The position numbers and the translations under genes were made by a program. The notes under the pieces are model-generated. The model saw nothing but the letters and a program-made list of their open reading frames with translations. It did not search any database and had not been told where the DNA came from. 7,088 bases of DNA. Source: Candidatus Izemoplasmatales bacterium (lineage in GTDB: Bacteria > Bacillota_I > Bacilli_A > Izemoplasmatales > Hujiaoplasmataceae). Positions 5,432 through 7,088 of the stretch are shown here, piece after piece; position 1 is the first letter of the stretch; every line of letters starts with the position of its first letter. The stretch spans positions 1 through 7,088 of the forward strand of contig JAQVKB010000052.1 of assembly GCA_028694875.1 (NCBI GenBank), in the 5' to 3' direction.

Positions 5432-7088
5432 GAAATTTCTCCTGAAAGGCACGAATCAAATAACTGGCCACATGATGACCCTTGGTTCCACGAGAAAAGC
5501 CTTCGTCCATCCCTGCTGCTTTGGCGAGCTCAGGGCTGACTTGAGTTCCTCCCGCAAGGATGACAAACCGATCACGAACGCCTTTTTCAATGGCGTAATC
5601 ATGAGCTTTTTTCATGTTCTTATAATGGATTTCATCGTGAGAGATAATCGTCGAAATGAGAATGGCTTTGGCATTCGTTTCGATCGCGGCGTCAATCAAT
5701 TTTGCAATCGGAACGCTCGTTCCAAGATATACGCAACGGAAACCATATTTTTCGATGCCGCCGTGTTTAATGTCAATGATTTCACGAAGTCCTACCGAAT
5801 GCTCATCTTCACCAACCGTACCTGCGACGATCGTGGTGGGGTATCGACGGAGATGATCGCGGATCATATCATCGTCAAGGAGTGGCGTTTCTTCTGGTAG
5901 TACGAGCGAGTTAAGATCGATATCGACATTCACGACACCTTTGATTTGGATGCGAGTTCCTTCTGAGGGATGGAGGATTTCCGTGTGGATGACTTCGACA
6001 TCGGTAAGGTTCATCGACGATCCGATTTTCTTGGCGGCTTCCACGGCATGACGTGCATCTGTAGGCAAAGTAAGGTCCACGGTAACGACGCCATCCGCGA
6101 GCCATTGAACTTCAGGCTTTATAATGTTGGAATCGCGATATTTGGCGTTTTCCATCATGCGTTGATTGACGTTATCGGTTTCATCGAGTTCATCGATATA
6201 CTGGATTTTATCGGGATTTTCGAAGGTGCATCCGTCGATCAATTTCGAAGGAGAATCTTGTTTGGAAAGCTTGAATTGTTCGATGTTATTATACCCGAAA
6301 TGGGCCGTCACAGGCGCGAAATAATCGCTGTCTCTAAGGACCACGGATCCTGCGCCAATCCCGCCTTTGATTTCACGACGCATACCATCTTGATGACGTG
6401 AAGGGTATTCCGCGGAATCGATAAAGAAACCTTGTTCGACAGCTTCGAAATACCCACCGACTTCGAGCATTTCTTCCATGAACAAAATCGCGCGTTCTTT
6501 GAGTTCGCGAACGCGATCTTTCATATACCCATCTTTGCGTACTTCAACGATTTCTTGGAGTCCATCGAGCCCGACAAGAGTTTGTTTGGCGGTATCACAA
6601 GCTTCGACATTGTACATATGCCAAGGCACATTGCGTCCTTCATCGGGGGTAATCGTGGATTGAATATCTGCGCTGGTGAGACGAGAAATCATCATGTTCA
6701 GAACATGTGTCACTGTGGCTTCTCGGGTGGAAGATTCCATATATTTGGTATTCATCTGGGCGCGCATTTTGTATCCGTCAAACAAGTCGCGAAGGGCGAC
6801 GGCATAGGGAAGGTTGATGCGCAAATCCGGTTGAGGAGACGCCGTCGGTGGCACTGTCGAAAGAGCAATCAACGACTTGTCCATGCCGACTTTGCGGGAA
6901 AACATCGAGTTGATGGCGTGTTGAATAAGGAGTTCGGGCATGACGGCTGCGGCATTCATCGCCGTGGCATTGGCGTTATGAGCTCCATCAATTTGAAGCA
7001 TATTCGCGTAAGCCATAATCGTTTTCGATTCCGCAGCATCGACAAAACTACGAACCATATTGATGTTTCGATACAACACGTTGTATTG
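5421..7088 (-). CDS. oraE: D-ornithine 4,5-aminomutase, large (E) subunit, 5' end outside window
   Basis: The frame is open through the right edge, so 555 C-terminal residues are visible and the start is missing. OraE works with the small subunit OraS to move the terminal amino group of D-ornithine, giving 2,4-diaminopentanoate, using PLP and adenosylcobalamin. Numbered from the edge, residues to about 300 belong to the PLP-binding TIM barrel (D-lysine 5,6-aminomutase alpha-like), about 325-400 to the dimerisation region, and about 415-550 to the Rossmann-like B12 domain. The base-off cobalamin motif DEHSVG is present, with the cobalt-ligand histidine at 430 (codon 5801-5799) and a lysine exactly 11 residues later at 441 (5768-5766). 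This matches the H618/K629 pair known from the Clostridium sticklandii enzyme, where the lysine binds PLP, and implies about 190 residues are missing. Having both domains in one chain favours OraE over the split lysine aminomutase KamD/KamE. The UGA stop overlaps the next gene. Confidence 0.93.
   Translation of the reverse strand, partial: QYNVLYRNINMVRSFVDAAESKTIMAYANMLQIDGAHNANATAMNAAAVMPELLIQHAINSMFSRKVGMDKSLIALSTVPPTASPQPDLRINLPYAVALRDLFDGYKMRAQMNTKYMESSTREATVTHVLNMMISRLTSADIQSTITPDEGRNVPWHMYNVEACDTAKQTLVGLDGLQEIVEVRKDGYMKDRVRELKERAILFMEEMLEVGGYFEAVEQGFFIDSAEYPSRHQDGMRREIKGGIGAGSVVLRDSDYFAPVTAHFGYNNIEQFKLSKQDSPSKLIDGCTFENPDKIQYIDELDETDNVNQRMMENAKYRDSNIIKPEVQWLADGVVTVDLTLPTDARHAVEAAKKIGSSMNLTDVEVIHTEILHPSEGTRIQIKGVVNVDIDLNSLVLPEETPLLDDDMIRDHLRRYPTTIVAGTVGEDEHSVGLREIIDIKHGGIEKYGFRCVYLGTSVPIAKLIDAAIETNAKAILISTIISHDEIHYKNMKKAHDYAIEKGVRDRFVILAGGTQVSPELAKAAGMDEGFSRGTKGHHVASYLIRAFQEKFHED
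5438..5443 (-). promoter_or_regulatory. Shine-Dalgarno site of the MutL-like gene, inside oraE
   Basis: The minus strand reads AGGAGA, then 6 nt, then ATG at 5431-5429. The site lies within the last codons of oraE, before its UGA stop at 5423-5421, so ribosomes finishing oraE pass over it. This supports coupled expression. Confidence 0.72.

Noticed and set aside
5430..5900. Plus-strand open frame of 156 codons opposite oraE, and a second one at 5970-6401
   Set aside because: Both lie entirely antisense to a well-supported conserved gene, their translations resemble no family I know, and I see no convincing Shine-Dalgarno site. They are shadows of oraE codon use.
7077..7079. GTG as the true start of oraE
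   Set aside because: The frame stays open to the window edge and the cobalamin-ligand histidine would lie about 190 residues too early compared with the known enzyme, so the gene simply continues outside.
1..7088. CRISPR arrays, tRNA or rRNA genes, insertion sequences, attachment sites, riboswitches
   Set aside because: No spaced direct repeats, cloverleaf-type sequence, transposase frame or terminal inverted repeats were seen. The only intergenic stretches are 117, 86 and 20 bp long and are explained by promoters and terminators.

Overview
The window looks like chromosomal DNA of an anaerobic, amino-acid-fermenting bacterium. Shine-Dalgarno sequences are strong (AAAGGAG, AGGAGGTGA), TATAAT -10 boxes are preceded by TGn, spacing is tight and base composition is moderate. 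This suggests a member of the Bacillota or a close relative. UGA is read as stop (end of oraE), so the standard bacterial code applies. The lineage is an inference; no rRNA or other taxonomic marker is present. There is no sign of mobile elements, CRISPR arrays, tRNA or rRNA genes.

Layout by position. (1) 1-207, minus: the N-terminal 69 codons of a GPH/MelB-type sugar:cation symporter, cut by the window edge, with its own extended -10 promoter. (2) 208-324: that promoter plus a strong intrinsic terminator for the next gene. (3) 325-2118, minus: a complete GTP-dependent phosphoenolpyruvate carboxykinase. (4) 2119-2204: a short divergent intergenic region with a clear plus-strand promoter and a perfect 8+8 bp inverted repeat that could be an operator. 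(5) 2205-2978, plus: a two-domain protein with an N-terminal NYN (PIN-like nuclease) domain and a C-terminal OST-HTH/LOTUS-like domain, ending in an intrinsic terminator. (6) 2999-7088, minus: the distal end of an ornithine-fermentation operon in the order oraE (5' end outside the window), a MutL/GlmL-type ASKHA ATPase, and ornithine racemase (orr).

How the genes work together. Orr converts L-ornithine to D-ornithine. OraE, with the small subunit OraS (expected just upstream and not visible), carries out the PLP- and adenosylcobalamin-dependent 4,5-amino shift to 2,4-diaminopentanoate. In the known pathway, Ord and OrtAB then give acetyl-CoA and alanine. The MutL-like ATPase between the two enzymes is probably an accessory or reactivation factor for the B12 enzyme, which is an inference from position and fold. 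The three genes overlap or nearly abut and each internal gene has its own Shine-Dalgarno sequence, so they are probably co-transcribed and translationally coupled. PEPCK would link an amino-acid-based carbon flow to sugar synthesis or to C4 acids, but it is a separate transcription unit and a shared role is only suggested.

I see no wholly new system. The points most worth attention are the inverted repeat between pckG and the NYN gene, the unassigned NYN-LOTUS protein itself, the MutL-like ATPase in the ornithine operon, and the absence of an evident terminator for that operon.
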